A DNA stretch of 21,467 nt, taken from Brevibacterium picturae (GTDB lineage: Bacteria; Actinomycetota; Actinomycetes; Actinomycetales; Brevibacteriaceae). Below are positions 21,075-21,467 of this stretch, piece by piece. A program made the translations under genes and the position numbers. Position 1 is the first letter of the stretch. The number at the start of each line of letters is the position of its first letter. The notes beneath the pieces are model-generated. The model searched no databases. It saw only the letters and a program-made list of their open reading frames with translations, and was not told the origin of the DNA. The stretch lies in the NCBI RefSeq assembly GCF_030453725.1, contig NZ_JAKDJU010000038.1:1-21467 (forward strand). The letters run 5' to 3'.

Positions 21075-21445
21075 GCGAGTTCCCTTCTCGGTGGGATGTC
21101 GCCGTTTTCGGCGACGGTTGTGGCTTTGAAGATGGAGGCGTACACAGGGCCTGTGATGAGCCAGGCGACGGTGATCAAGGTCAGTCGTGCCACCCATGAC
21201 CACAGCTCGTCGGTCAATAGGTGCTCGATTGAGGTGGGCAGCGACCATCCCGAGAGGAGCTTCATGAGCAGCAAGGCAGGGACTGCGATTGACCAGGCCG
21301 TGAGAACTCGAAGCCAGTCACGCCATTCATGAATCACCTTCTCTGGTCCGGCTCTGGGGACCCGTGGTGGCGACGTGGCGACGGGGCCGTCCCGCCCGCG
21401 CAGGTCAAATAACTCGCGCGGAACTTTCCTGGAGCGGTGACTCAC
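21071..21445 (-). CDS. Small two-helix membrane protein, possibly cut by the window edge
   Basis: A 124-residue protein as read from GTG 21445. A polar, Arg/Pro-rich N-terminus (1-40) leads to two hydrophobic segments (about 46-65, VLTAWSIAVPALLLMKLL, and 84-106, WVARLTLITVAWLITGPVYASIF). It ends with a polar tail. No family is recognised. The reading frame stays open upstream of GTG 21445 to the edge and no good ribosome site precedes it, so the true start may lie outside the window. Its stop overlaps the start of the 37-residue gene, so both form a coupled unit. Confidence 0.6.
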   Translation of the reverse strand: MSHRSRKVPRELFDLRGRDGPVATSPPRVPRAGPEKVIHEWRDWLRVLTAWSIAVPALLLMKLLSGWSLPTSIEHLLTDELWSWVARLTLITVAWLITGPVYASIFKATTVAENGDIPPRRELA

Positions 21446-21467
21446 CGCGTCAGAGATTCCAATGTCG

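Noticed and set aside
20492..21199. 235-residue plus-strand frame at the permease end
   Set aside because: Overlaps the permease in another frame and then crosses both minus-strand small genes; Arg-rich shadow.

Overview
The window is GC-rich DNA from an actinobacterium. An SOS-type LexA box in front of an imuA'-imuB-dnaE2 cassette, a DUF222/HNH ('13E12 repeat' type) gene and frequent leaderless starts all fit. The overall flavour suggests Brevibacterium or a close relative in Micrococcales, but the genus is inferred, not proven. No tRNA, rRNA, CRISPR array, insertion sequence or phage module is visible. The region is mostly chromosomal housekeeping genes with a few accessory ones.

Left part (1-5116): a RhuM-Fic/Doc fusion gene broken by one extra base in a G run; a phosphatase-like gene; a convergent YbaK-type editing-domain gene; the zinc-free L31 gene rpmE2 with a structured 5' leader and a strong terminator; then, on the minus strand and transcribed right to left, a SAM methyltransferase, trmL, and a dual-cysteine pyridoxal/hydroxymethylpyrimidine kinase.

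Middle (5117-12867): a DUF222/HNH gene, then the DNA-damage-inducible mutasome imuA'-imuB-dnaE2. The three mutasome genes overlap or abut and sit behind a promoter whose -35/-10 spacer is filled by a LexA box. ImuA' and ImuB look like non-catalytic partners of the error-prone polymerase DnaE2.

Right part (12868-21467): metY-metX for homoserine acetylation and sulfhydrylation (methionine synthesis); a divergent pair of a zinc-finger TetR regulator and a GNAT acetyltransferase with a candidate operator between them; a histidine kinase/response regulator pair followed by an ABC ATPase and permease, probably a sensing and export or resistance unit; and a minus-strand pair of very small membrane proteins at the edge.

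Across the window, a perfect palindrome with core CGTCCCCGCGGGGACG occurs three times, twice between genes and once inside the DUF222/HNH reading frame. Five genes show a -10-like TAnnnT or GATAAT hexamer 6-7 bases before the start codon and no Shine-Dalgarno, pointing to leaderless transcripts. I did not find a clearly new multi-gene system. The most unusual items are the in-frame palindrome, the 31-bp palindrome in the RhuM gene, the rpmE2 leader, the phased TGACG repeats before metY, and the repeats before the ABC genes.
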